From Mycoplasmopsis cynos (GTDB taxonomy: Bacteria; Bacillota_I; Bacilli_A; Mycoplasmatales; Metamycoplasmataceae), in the NCBI RefSeq assembly GCF_900660545.1, contig NZ_LR214986.1, positions 922,660 through 986,659 on the forward strand: DNA of 64,000 bases, read 5' to 3'. The position numbers were made by a program, and so were the translations under genes. Below, in pieces: positions 22,633-32,987 of this stretch (positions are counted from its first letter, which is position 1; the number at the start of each line of letters is the position of its first letter). The notes under the pieces were generated by a model. That model saw only the letters and a list, made by a program, of their open reading frames with translations, was not told the origin of the DNA and did no database searches.

Positions 22633-25200
22633 TTATTTTCCACCATTTATTTTCTTTAATAATTCTTCTAATTTTTTTGAACTTTCTTCAAGTGTAATTT
22701 CACTTAAGGCAAATACTTCATCTTCTTGTTTTCTAACTTCAGCTGAAAACATATTTTTAAATTCCACATCATTTTCAACTCAATTCTTTTGGAATTGTAT
22801 ATTTAATAATTGAGGAATATCAAGTTGAATAATTTCTGAATTTACTTCATTATTGGTATATTCAGAAATTTTTTCAATCAAGGTTTGATTATTTCCGTTT
22901 GTAGCTAGAACTATACCAGGTTGATTAATATGTACATCTACAATTTCAAAATCATTTTTAACATCTACAACCTTCTTACCTTTAATGTTTTTAGGGATTG
23001 GAGTAATTTTTGAAGCCCTTAATTGCTTTATTTTTCCATTAGATGATAAGATATTTACTATATCACTAGCATCGACTAATGTATATCCAGCTACTTTATC
23101 ATTTAATGATAAATAAATTCCTTTATTTCCTTTTGCTTTAGGTGAATAAATAGGAATATCATTTTCTGAATACATTGAACATAAACCATTTCTTGTTATT
23201 ATCACAATGTTTTTTAGTCCGTTACTTAATGTTACATTTATAACTTCATCATCTGAATTAATATTAATACCATTATATGATTTATTGATTCTTTGAATCT
23301 TAAATTCACTTAATTTAACCTTTTTAAAGTAGCCATTTTTTGTACCTAAAACTACAAAAATGTTTTCACTTCAATTAGACACTTCAATTACAGAAATAAC
23401 TCTTTCATTAATTTTAAATTCACTAATATCACTTAATTTAATTCCGTTTTCCCTTCACTTAGCCTCATTAATCTTATAAATCGGTAATTGAATATAATTA
23501 CCTAAATTAGTGAAAATTAAAATAGTTTTCATCGTATTAGTTTTATTATAATAAACTAAGTTATCATCATCTTTTAAAGCATAAGTTGACATTGAATTAC
23601 TTTCAGCAGTTCGCTCAGAAAAACGTTTAATAAAGCCGTTTCTAGATATACCTAAATAAGTTGATTCATCTTTAATTAAATCAATTTCTTCATATGAAAG
23701 ATCAAACTCATCTTCATATATTTGTGTTCTTCTTTGTCATCCAAAGAGTTCTTTAATTTCTATTAAAGCTTTAATGATAAATTCATTGAATTCTGATTCA
23801 TTTGATAAAAGTAACATTAATCTTTTAATTAATTTTTCTAATTCACTTTTTTCATTTATTAAAGCCAATTTATCTGTTTTACTTAATTTATATAATCTCA
23901 GTTCTGCTATTGCTGTTGCTTGATTTAAAGTAAAATTAAAGCATTTCATCAAAGCATCAATTACACCAGATTTTGAACCTTCAGCATTTCTAATTACTTT
24001 AATTACTTCGTCGGTAATTTCTGTAACTTTTAATAATCCGATAACAATTTCTAATCTTAAGTTAGCTTTTTCTAAATCAAAAGTTAATGTTTTAGTTTTT
24101 ACATCCTTTATCTGCGTTAGATACGCGTCTAATAACATCATTAAATTCGCTATTCTTGGGCGTCCTTTATTAATTACAACATTATTATAGTTATAAGTAC
24201 TTTGCAATTTTGTTTTTTCAAATAAATATGTTAACACACTTTTTTCATTTACATTTTTTTCAAGAGTTAATAAAATATTAATCCCATTGCGATCTGATTG
24301 ATCTTTTACTTCAAGCAATCCAAAAACAGTTTTATTTTGAATTAAAAGATCAATGGAATAAACTAATGATGATTTAACAACACCATAAGGTATTTCTGTT
24401 ATCTCAATAAACTTATTTTGGGCTGTTTCTGAAATTTTATATTTACTAAATAGTTTTATTTTTGCTTTTGATGAATTAATTCCTGTTTCAAAACCTTCAA
24501 TAATTCCTTTATTTCCATATATTATTCCACCAGTTGGAAAATCAGGCCCTTTGATTATCTTTAATATTTTTTGTAATGAAACATTTGGATCCTTGACCTT
24601 CAAAATAGTTGCATCAATTATTTCATTTAGATTATGCGGCAACATATTTGTGGCCATACCAACAGCAATACCCATAGCTCCATTAACTAATAAATTCGGA
24701 AACAAAGAAGGTAACACAATAGGCTCAATCTCTGAGTCATCAAAGTTTGGAATGAATAATGTAGTTTTCTTTTTAATATCCCCTATCATATAATGTGCTA
24801 ATTTTGAAAGTCTTACTTCCGTATAACGCATTTGCGCCGCTGGATCATCATCAATTGAACCAATGTTTCCGTGCATATCTAATAATGGTGTATTCATCTT
24901 TCATCATTGAGACATATTAACCATTGCTTCATAAACCGATGAATCACCATGTGGATGATACTTACCAATAACATCACCAACTACTCTAGCAGATTTTTTA
25001 TAAGGTTTATCATAATCAAGACCAAGACCAAACATTGAGTAAATAATTCTTCTTTGAACTGGTTTTAAACCATCTCTAACATCAGGTAATGCTCTTTGTT
25101 GTATAACATATTTAGCGTATTTCTCAAAACGCTCAGACATAGTATTTTCAAGCGTTTCATTAACTATTTTCTCAATTTGTTCCTTTATATTTTTACTCAT
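22633..25200 (-). CDS. parC: DNA topoisomerase IV subunit A
   Basis: Type II topoisomerase subunit that cuts DNA for decatenation, paired with ParE. The 855-aa product has [20 protein letters not shown], the quinolone-resistance region [22 protein letters not shown], and [12 protein letters not shown] with the active-site Tyr. The C-terminal beta-pinwheel is present, but the GyrA box is degenerate ([10 protein letters not shown]), which favours ParC over GyrA. parE is not in the window. The start has an AAGGA site 7-8 nt upstream. TGA codons near 23456, 23737 and 24902 are Trp. Confidence 0.87.
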
Positions 25201-25352
25201 TTAATGTCCTTAAAAGTAATAGATAATTTAATTATAACATTTTAAATCTTTTTGTCCCTAAAATAACGAATTAGTGTGTCTATAATACTTAAATTTTCTT
25301 TTTTAAAACACATCATTTACAATCTTTATAAATAATATCATTGTTAATGTAT

Positions 25353-25358
25353 TATAAT
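25353..25358 (+). promoter_or_regulatory. possible -10 element for the type IIG gene
   Basis: TATAAT, 43 nt before the start codon. No matching -35 is visible. The region is AT-rich, so chance occurrence is possible. Confidence 0.35.
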
Positions 25359-25401
25359 TTTAATAATAATTAATTAAATAATGATTACTTAAAGAGGTTG
25401 T

Positions 25402-28128
25402 ATGTTTCCAAAATATCTTAATCCAATTTTAAATAAATTCCCTAACTATATTTGAACTAAAGATCAATTAATTTTAGATATTGCTTCTAATGAAGTGATT
25501 ATTGATTTTGCAAAAAATAAGTGATCGATTTCTGAATTTAACAACTATGATCATGGGCGTATTTTTAATCTAAATTTTAAAGAAAATTGATCTGCTTTGA
25601 TTTTAGTTTGTGAGTTATTAAATAAAGGTTATTCAAAAGAAGACATTCATCTTGAGAAAAGTTGAAAACTAGGTCATAATGCATCTGGCTATTGTGATTT
25701 AGTTTTATACAAAAACAATCAAGCTATTTACTTTTTTGAAATTAAAAACCTTGATGAAATACATAAATATACCTCATTAAAAAATGATAAAAGCACAAAG
25801 CAATTATTTAGTTATTTATACCAAGAAAAAACTGCAAGGGTTGGTAGTTTTTATTCATTCAATTTTATTAATGAAACACATCAATTCTTTAATATTTTTA
25901 TTAATGATATTCTATCAAAAGCGATTTCTGTTGATGATATGTTTGATAAATGAAACAAGGTTTGAGACCATACTAATTTCATATTAAATAATAATTTATT
26001 TGATTTAAAATTCAAATCATTAAAATATTCTGATCTTAATAAAATTGATCATAAATCAGTGAAAATTATTTTTAATCAATTTTTATCAATTTTAAGACAA
26101 AATAGTGTTTCAGATAAATCTAATGCATTTGATAAGATGATTAATTTATTTATTGCAAAAGTCTATGATGAATTAAATGAAGATACTACATTTAAAGTTA
26201 ATAATCAAACTATAAATGGAATAAGATTTCAATATATTATGGGCGTAGATGATGATTTGTCATTTTTAAAAAGACTTAATGATTTATATAAACAAGGTAT
26301 GAATATTTATATGAAGAAAGATATCATTGATTATACTGATGATGAAATTAATGAATTACTTAATTGAAATAAAAATACAGATAAATTAAGAAAAATAATT
26401 GATGATTTGAGATTAAAGAAAAATAATGCTTTTTCTTTTATTGAAGTTTTCGATGATAAAACATTTAAAGAAAATAATAATATTTTAAAAGAACTTGTTT
26501 TATTGCTACAATCATACAAATTTAAATATAATAACAAACATCAATTTCTGGGTGACTTTTTTGAAGAGTTATTAAACACTTCATGAAAACAAGAATCTGG
26601 TCAGTTTTTTACACCAATGCCAATTGTTGATTTTATGATACATGCCTTACCAATTAATGAAAAACTTATTTCAAATATTAATTCAAATTTAGATGAAATT
26701 GTTCCTAAAATGATTGATTATGCTAGTGGTAGTGGACATTTTATTATTTCATATATGGAATTTATTCAAAAGTGCATAAATGAAATTGAAATAAATGATG
26801 TAACAGAACATATTAAAAGAAAAATCGAGAGTTTTAAAATAAACCCGTTTAGTTGAGCAAATAAAACAATTTTAGCTATTGAAAAAGATTATAGATTATC
26901 AAAAACAACAAAGATTTCAACATTTTTGAATGGTGATGGTGATGCTGTTATCATTAATGGAGATGGTATAAATAAGTTTAATTCTTATGAATATCAAAAC
27001 ACAATATTATATACAGATAAAAATGAAAATTGTATTTTTGATTTTGTTATAGCTAATCCACCATATTCTGTTGCTGGTTTTATGAAAAATATTAAAAATA
27101 ATTCAATCACTGAAAAGGACTTTTCTTTATTAAAATATCTTGATCAAAAATCAACTGAAATAGAAATTTTATTCATCGAAAGAACTATGCAATTACTAAA
27201 AAATAAAGCATATGCAGCGCTAATTTTACCTAGGTCATTTTTGACAGCAAATCAATACAAATTTGCAAGAGATTATGTTCTTGAGAATTTTAAAATAAAA
27301 GCAATATTTGAATCAGCTGATATTACTTTTAGTGGTACAACAACTTCTCCGATTATTTTATTTTTAGAAAAACAAAAAATGGATCTTAATAAGATTAATT
27401 ATAATTTACTAATAATTAATTCACCAAAAATTATTTTTGAATCTAATGAAAAAGAAAAAGAATTCTTAGGCTATGAATTCAGTAAAAATCGTAATAAACT
27501 TGGCATAAGCATTAAAAATAATAATTTAGTTAAAAATTATTCACCTATTGTTAAAGAATTCATTAACACAAATTCTATTACTAAACTTCCTAAATATGCT
27601 TTCATAACAAACATAAGCGAAATTTTAATTAAAGACAAAAGCCAAAATAATAATCTAATTTATACACGTTATAAAGCACCAAAATCCGGTTTTGTTCCAT
27701 TAGGTAGTCTAATTGATGAAATTAATCCTAAATACGATAACTCTAAGATTTCAGATATAGATATTTCTAAAATAAAATATTTAGAAATATCTGATATTGA
27801 AAATGGAAAAATAAAGCACAAAAATAATAAACATAAAAAATCCAATAAATTAGCATTTAGTGGTGATATTTTATTTTCTAGCATTCCAAACAATAAAAAA
27901 GTTGCAATAGCTGATGATACGTATTTTGTTTCAAGTGCTATATATGTTTTTAGAATTAAAAATAAAGAAATAAAAGAAAATCTATATAAATATATTTTTC
28001 AAAACAAAAATAACATAATTGGTGATATGAATGTGTTTTTAGATGGTTTTAAAATAACTTATGGAAAAATAAATGAGCATAATATAGCAAATAATATCTT
28101 CATTCAAAAAGATGAAATCATAAAATAA
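25402..28128 (+). CDS. type IIG restriction endonuclease-methyltransferase fusion
   Basis: A single 908-aa chain with three parts. The N-terminal part has a PD-(D/E)xK-like nuclease site: D99 in GYCDLVLY and E113-I-K115. The middle is an N6-adenine methylase with motif I YASGSGHF near 440 and motif IV N552PPY555, in the gamma-type order of type I HsdM. Residues from about 753 form one target-recognition domain of HsdS type (GFVPLGSLIDEINPKY...KIKYLEISDIENGKI). This is the layout of type IIG/IIC enzymes, which cut and methylate through one specificity domain. At least eight TGA codons are Trp and there is no true stop. The ribosome site AGAGG lies 5-6 nt upstream. Its terminator has been invaded by the IS30 element. 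Confidence 0.88.
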
Positions 28129-28137
28129 AAATGAAAA

Positions 28138-28156
28138 ATCACACTATTAGTGTGAT
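28138..28156. repeat. left 19-bp target duplication of the IS30 element
   Basis: ATCACACTATTAGTGTGAT here is identical to 29537-29555. It is a palindrome with A-rich and T-rich flanks, so the insertion site was an intrinsic terminator between the type IIG gene and the convergent ecfT gene. Confidence 0.9.
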
Positions 28157-28182
28157 GCTGAATTGCAAAGTCAAGTGCAACA
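28157..28182. repeat. IS30 left terminal inverted repeat
   Basis: 22 of 26 positions match the right end; the inner 19 (28164-28182) are identical to the complement of 29511-29529. Confidence 0.88.
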
Positions 28183-28191
28183 GCTTAATTA

Positions 28192-28258
28192 AAAATTCCC
28201 CCCACCCAAACACAAAAAAAACTTAATTGTTTTTATGTGTTTGGGTGGGGGGAATTTT
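28192..28258. terminator. C6/G6 hairpin inside the IS left end
   Basis: A perfect 23-bp stem (28192-28214 with 28236-28258) with a 21-nt loop that can itself pair further. It carries a run of six C and six G, very GC-rich for this genome. It probably blocks transcription entering the IS from the type IIG gene. Confidence 0.75.
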
Positions 28259-28288
28259 ATTATTCTTTTCTTAATAAAATATAAAATT

Positions 28289-28323
28289 AAATTGGTGCTT
28301 TAAAAAAGAAAAAGCACCAATTT
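28289..28323. terminator. second hairpin, next to the transposase ribosome site
   Basis: A 13-bp stem (28289-28301 with 28311-28323) ending 8 nt before the AGGAGG site. It could terminate incoming transcripts or hide the ribosome site in read-through RNA, a common way for IS elements to limit transposase. Confidence 0.6.
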
Positions 28324-28336
28324 ATAAACTCAGGAG

Positions 28337-29426
28337 GTGCTCATTATTAATTATAAACATTTTAACTTAGAAAAAAGAATTGAATTAGAAATTTTACTTA
28401 AAAAGTTTGAAACTCCAATTTCTGAAATTTCTCAAATTTTAGGTTACACAAAATCATCAGTACTAAGAGAAATTAAAAATAATTCAACTGAAAATGGTTA
28501 TATTGGTATGGAAGCACATAACAAACATTTAAATAGAATAAGGTGAAAAGAACAAATTAAACTCATTAATAATATAAATAAATATGAAGAATTTACTAAT
28601 CAATTTATTTTAAAATTTAACAAAAAATATTTTGGAGTAGATCTAACTCATTTTTATATTCAACATCATTTCAAATTTAAAATACCTATTTTAAGAACAA
28701 TATTTAATTGAATAAATAGTGGTCTATGAGTATTGGATTCGAAACAACGTTTAAGAAAATATAATAAAGGAAGAAAAACACATGATGTTGTCAAAACTTT
28801 AGTCGGTAATAGAATAGTAAAACCTATATGGACAAGGGGTTTTAATAAAAATTTTGAGAATGAATTTGGTCATTGAGAGATAGACTTAATAGTCGGAAAA
28901 AAGAAGTAGTTTATCATCCCATTTATTAACATTTACTGAAAGAAAAACAAGATGAGGACTTATAATAAAATTAGAAAACAAGAATCCATGGAAATTAATA
29001 TTAAAGCTTTGGGAATATATTAAAATTTACAAACTAAATGTTAAATCAATAACTACTGATAATGGATTTGAATTTAAAGCTTTATTTTATATTGGCTATA
29101 GGTTAAACATACCAATTTATCAAGCTGATCCTTACGCTTCCTTCCAAAGAGGACTAAATGAAAATTTTAATGGATTGGTAAGAAGAGAGTTTCCTAAAGG
29201 AACAAATTTCAACAAAATATCGGAAAAAGAAATTTATGACCTTCAAAAGACCATAAACAATATGCCAAGAAAAATTCATAATTATTTCTCTGCTGATGAA
29301 TTATTTTTTAATTTAAATTATAGAGATGAACCTTGAAAGGAAATACCTAAGGAAGAACCTCTTTATATTTATAATCAGAAAAAAAGAACTTCAAACACAA
29401 GTAGAAATTTATTTTTAAAAAAATAA
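28337..29426 (+). pseudogene. IS30-family transposase, frameshifted
   Basis: The N-terminal part has a helix-turn-helix (PISEISQILGYTKSSVLREIKNN). The catalytic part has D in HWEIDLIVG, D in TTDNGFEFK and E in GLNENFNGLVRREFPKG, the IS30 DDE set. The first frame ends at TAG 28907-28909 just after GKKK. The rest (SSLSSHLLTFTERKTRW onward) lies in the +1 frame from about 28905. One base less in the A6 run at 28897-28902 restores a single frame. The start is unclear: GTG 28337 overlaps the AGGAGG site, and ATT 28343 or 28346 would be better spaced. Probably inactive unless frameshifting or slippage occurs. Confidence 0.85.
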
Positions 29427-29455
29427 AATAAATAAATTTTTTAAATTTTCTAAAT

Positions 29456-29498
29456 AAAAAAATAACAATCATTTTTACAATTCTTGATTGTTATTTTT
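29456..29498. terminator. terminator downstream of the transposase
   Basis: AAAAATAACAATCA pairs with TGATTGTTATTTTT around 13 nt, with a T-rich 3' end. It lies between the transposase stop and the right inverted repeat. Confidence 0.75.
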
Positions 29499-29510
29499 AT
29501 ACAAAATAAG

Positions 29511-29536
29511 TGTTGCACTTGACTTTGCATTTTGGG
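29511..29536. repeat. IS30 right terminal inverted repeat
   Basis: Complement of the left end, with the 19-base identical core at 29511-29529 and differences in the outer seven bases. Confidence 0.88.
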
Positions 29537-29555
29537 ATCACACTATTAGTGTGAT
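29537..29555. repeat. right 19-bp target duplication; terminator for ecfT
   Basis: Same palindrome as 28138-28156. It lies 2 nt from the ecfT stop, so it still serves as the ecfT terminator, while the left copy serves the type IIG gene. Confidence 0.88.
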
Positions 29556-29557
29556 TT

Positions 29558-30613
29558 TTAAACAACAATTTTAGTAATGATAAATAAATTAGGAACAGTA
29601 TATTGACCAATGTAATGGTAATTAAATTGTCATATAGATGGATCAAAAAGTGTATATTTTACAATTATGTGATTCATTATAAAAATAACTAAAACTAGGC
29701 TAAAAAATGTAATTAATAAAAAATCAGTTCATTTTAATTTAAATACACGATATTTAGTTCTTTTTTCATAAGGATCATATCCTCTTGTTTCCATCGAATT
29801 TGAAAGATCTTCTGCTTTTTGAAATGATGAAACAAAAAGTGGAATTATTAAAGTAGTAAAAGCAATAATTTTTTCTTTTGTATTGCCATGTTTAAAATCA
29901 ACTCCACGAGATGATTGTGCTTTAATTATTCTATGTGCTTCATCAACCAATGTTGGTATAAATCTTAAAGCAATTGAAATTATTGTTGCCACAATATGTG
30001 TTGGAACAAATAAAAATTTTAATGGTCATAATAAACTTTCTATTGATTTATTTAACAAAATTGGTCTGGTGGTATTTGTTAATAAACTAGTAGTTAAAAT
30101 CATAATGTAAATTCTACTAAATAAAGAAAATGTTCTATTAATAGAGTTTAATGAAACGCCATATTGAACTTTTGCATATTCACCATATGTACTTTTATAA
30201 TAATTAATCAATTCACTGCCTACAATATTTGTTTTATAAAAATCATCTCATTTAATATCTTTACCATTAACATCTGTTAAGTTCTTGCCTGGGTTAGTAT
30301 AAAATGACCAAAAATAAGAAGTATAATAGTCATTTTTGTATACTGTTTCACTATTGACAGTATACAAATTAACTAAAAATAAAAATAATGTAATGTAAAG
30401 CGGAAGTTTTAATAATTTTATGACAGGACTAATTTTTTTAGTAGAAGCAATATAAACAGAAGTAACAAAAATTATGACAAGAGCTAATTCAATGAAACTG
30501 CTAGCTAAAAAGATAAGTATAATAATTATGATGCTAAGTAAAACTTTGATTCTTGGATCAATACGATACATAAAAGTATCACCAGGTATATAACGACCAA
30601 AAACACTTTTCAT
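29558..30613 (-). CDS. ecfT: ECF transporter transmembrane subunit EcfT
   Basis: The membrane scaffold that links the two ATPases to vitamin- or metal-binding S subunits. The 351-aa protein has a hydrophobic N-terminal cluster (about 25-60 and 70-95), a longer than usual soluble insertion, and a C-terminal coupling region with AHRIIKAQSSRGVDF near 240 and SMETRGYDP near 285, the two Ala-Arg-Gly type motifs. TGA at 30245-30247 and 29729-29731 are Trp. It follows ecfA2 after 2 nt. No S subunit gene is in the window, as expected for a shared (group II) module. Confidence 0.93.
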
Positions 30614-30615
30614 AA

Positions 30616-31494
30616 TTATCTCCTTTCTTTTCTATAATTATTAATAAAATCTGCTAATTCATAAATATTTGTAACACGAGGAACATCGATACCTTTTTCT
30701 CTTAATTCATTAACAAAATCTAAAAGTTGAGGCGGCTGTAGATGATTATCTTTAAGAAGTTTTACATCATTTAAAATTTCATAAACTTCACCATACTTTG
30801 AAATTTTTCCTTTTTCGAGCAATACTACTTTTTGAGCTCTTTCTAATACATGATCTAAATCATGAGTTACATTAATAATTGTTTTCCCTTTTTTATGAAG
30901 CTCAGTCAAAATGTCTAATATTTCTTTAACACCAACTGGATCTAAACCAGCGGTCGGTTCATCAAAAACCATAAAATCTGGATTCATAGCTAAAATACCA
31001 GCAATTGCAACCCTTCTTTTTTGACCACCAGATAGCTCAAATGGACTTCTTTCTAAATATTCTTCACCAAGACCTACATCGAGTAAACATTGTTTTGCTC
31101 TTTTATACGCTTCATCTTTTGGCACTCCAAAAGCAATTGGCCCAAAAGCAATATCTTCTTTAATGGTATTTTTAAAAAGTTGATATTCAGCGAATTGAAA
31201 TACAATCCCAATTCTCTTTCGAATATCTTTCATTTTAAATTTTGTACCATTTTCACCATATATTCAATTATTTACTACATTGTCTTTGACTATTTCTCAT
31301 TCAACTGAACCAGATGTTGGCTTTAATAAGCCGTTTAAATGTTCGATTAATGTTGTTTTTCCTGAACCAGTTGCGCCTATAACACCAATATATTCACCGT
31401 CAACGATAGATCAATCAATTCCCTTTAAAGCAACAAACTCTCAAGGAGAATTCTTGTTAAAAATATGCGATAAGTTTTTAATTTTTACTTGCAT
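30616..31494 (-). CDS. ecfA2: ECF transporter ATPase EcfA2
   Basis: 292 aa ABC ATPase. The true start is at 31494, upstream of the internal Met at 31233; TGA codons at the N-terminus are Trp. It has Walker [11 protein letters not shown] near 40, Q-loop [10 protein letters not shown], signature [13 protein letters not shown], Walker [14 protein letters not shown] and H-loop THDLDHV. The VFQF/SGGQKRR pattern is typical of ECF ATPases. It overlaps the end of ecfA1 by 10 nt. Confidence 0.95.
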
Positions 31495-32285
31495 AATTCT
31501 TTTATCAGCTCCTCTCTGTTGTATGTTGGTTCAATTCCATTAATTAAGGAACTTAAACGGTAGATAAAGGGCGAATCTATTTTGGCAATATCTAAGATTT
31601 TTTTATTTTTTAAAATTTCTTTTGGGTTTCCAGAAGCTACTAATTTTCCATCTGCAAAAACAAGACATTTATCAGCCAAGATCGCCTCATCCATATCATG
31701 AGTAATTGAAATTAAAGTCTTCTCACGAGTTTCTTTAATTTCTTTTATAATATTTAAAACACTTGATTTTCCTTTTGGATCAAGCATTGATGTAACTTCA
31801 TCAAAAATAATTACCTCGGGATCTAAGGCTAACACAGAAGCAATGGCAACTCTTTGTTTTTGACCACCTGATAAGTTTTCAGGTTCTCGTTCAAGAAATT
31901 CCAACATATCAACTTTTTTAGCAAAATGAACAATTTTTTCATGCATTTGTTCAGTTGGTACTCTTCTATTTTCTAAACCAAAAGCAATATCATCTTCAAC
32001 AGAAGAACCAACAAATTGATTATCTGGATTTTGAAAAATAATTCCAATTTTTTTTCTAATATCTAGAAGCGTTTTTCTACTATATACAATATCATCAATC
32101 ATTAACAAGCCTTCTTGCGGTTTCAATAAGGCTACTAAAACTTTTGATAAAGTACTTTTTCCACTACCATTATGACCTAAAACTGCAACATATTCACCTT
32201 TTTGGATTTCAAAACTCACATTATTAAGTGCAGGTTTTTGTACTCCAGGTTTATAACTAAAAACAATATTTTCTACTTTTATCAT
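31485..32285 (-). CDS. ecfA1: ECF transporter ATPase EcfA1
   Basis: 266 aa ABC ATPase with Walker A GHNGSGKST at 37-45, Q-loop IFQNPDNQF, signature LSGGQKQRVAIAS, Walker B VIIFDEVTSMLDP and THDMDEA. Note the Walker B context EVTSMLD. First gene of the ecfA1-ecfA2-ecfT operon, which energises uptake of vitamins and similar substrates. There is no clear ribosome site; a TATAAT lies 4 nt before the ATG, so the message may start at or close to the start codon. Confidence 0.95.
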   Translation of the reverse strand: MIKVENIVFSYKPGVQKPALNNVSFEIQKGEYVAVLGHNGSGKSTLSKVLVALLKPQEGLLMIDDIVYSRKTLLDIRKKIGIIFQNPDNQFVGSSVEDDIAFGLENRRVPTEQMHEKIVHFAKKVDMLEFLEREPENLSGGQKQRVAIASVLALDPEVIIFDEVTSMLDPKGKSSVLNIIKEIKETREKTLISITHDMDEAILADKCLVFADGKLVASGNPKEILKNKKILDIAKIDSPFIYRLSSLINGIEPTYNREELIKELCK

Positions 32286-32289
32286 AATT

Positions 32290-32295
32290 ATTATA
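32290..32295 (-). promoter_or_regulatory. -10 element directly upstream of ecfA1
   Basis: TATAAT on the minus strand ends 4 nt before the ecfA1 ATG. If used, the transcript would have almost no leader. Confidence 0.4.
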
Positions 32296-32341
32296 ATTTT
32301 ATTAGAAAATGAATAATATTAAACATAATTTAAAAAATAAT

Positions 32342-32941
32342 TTACTTACTTTTATTCATCTTTGCAATTGGCTTGTATTTAATTCGATATAACCCAGTAA
32401 TTACGCCGTACTTTTCTAATACTTCTTTATGCTTTTTAGTTAAATATCCTTTATGAGATTTAAAATCATATAAGGGATATTTTTTGTCAATCTTAATCAT
32501 TAAATTATCTCTATAAACTTTAGCTAAAATTGATGCAGCTGCTATATTTATAGATTTTTCATCGCCTTTGATTAGGTTTGTTTGGTCAATATTTATTGAA
32601 ATTTTTTCAAAATCAGTCAGAACATGTTCAGGTGTAACTTTTAAAGATTTAATACATAATTCCATAGCAATTTGAGATTCTTTTTTTGGATTTGAATTAT
32701 TTATTTTTTCAACGCTTCTTTCTATAATACAATAATCTAAAGCGTCTTTTTTTATTTGTTCAAATAATTCATTTCTTTTTTTCGATGTTAATTTTTTAGA
32801 ATCATTTATAAAATCATTTTTATAATCAATCGGAAATATAACACATGCAGCTACTAGCGGACCCGCGACGCAACCTCGTCCTACTTCATCACATCCAGCA
32901 ATTAATTTATTTTTAAAATTTTCTTGTTCATAATTTAACAT
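32342..32941 (-). CDS. rnhB: ribonuclease HII
   Basis: Removes ribonucleotides from RNA-DNA hybrids. The 199-aa protein has IAGCDEVGRGCVAGPLVAACV (Asp and Glu of the metal site) near residue 15, DSKKLTSKKR near 47 and the IAAASILAKVYRD block near 132. The C-terminal YPLYDFKSHKGYLTKKHKE is normal for RnhB. Expressed apart from ecfA1, with 56 nt between them. No ribosome site precedes the ATG, and AT-rich -10-like sequence lies close upstream. Confidence 0.95.
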   Translation of the reverse strand: MLNYEQENFKNKLIAGCDEVGRGCVAGPLVAACVIFPIDYKNDFINDSKKLTSKKRNELFEQIKKDALDYCIIERSVEKINNSNPKKESQIAMELCIKSLKVTPEHVLTDFEKISINIDQTNLIKGDEKSINIAAASILAKVYRDNLMIKIDKKYPLYDFKSHKGYLTKKHKEVLEKYGVITGLYRIKYKPIAKMNKSK

Positions 32942-32987
32942 ATATTAATTTTAATATAAAATTTAAATAGACGTAATAGGAGAATAA

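Larger units (their letters stand above)
28157..29536 (+). mobile_element. IS30-family (IS1630-like) insertion sequence, 1,380 bp
   Basis: Bounded by imperfect inverted repeats of about 26 bp (28157-28182 and 29511-29536) that share a perfect 19-base core, and flanked by a 19-bp duplication of a palindromic terminator. It holds one transposase gene with IS30 DDE features, split by a frameshift. Two hairpins lie upstream of the transposase and one terminator downstream. IS1630 of Mycoplasma fermentans is known to target and duplicate inverted repeats of varied length, which matches this insertion. Exact outer edges could shift by a few bases. Confidence 0.9.

Noticed and set aside
22633..25200. 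Gyrase subunit A (gyrA)
   Set aside because: The GyrA box in the C-terminal domain is degenerate and the surrounding motifs fit ParC better; a confident split would need a tree.
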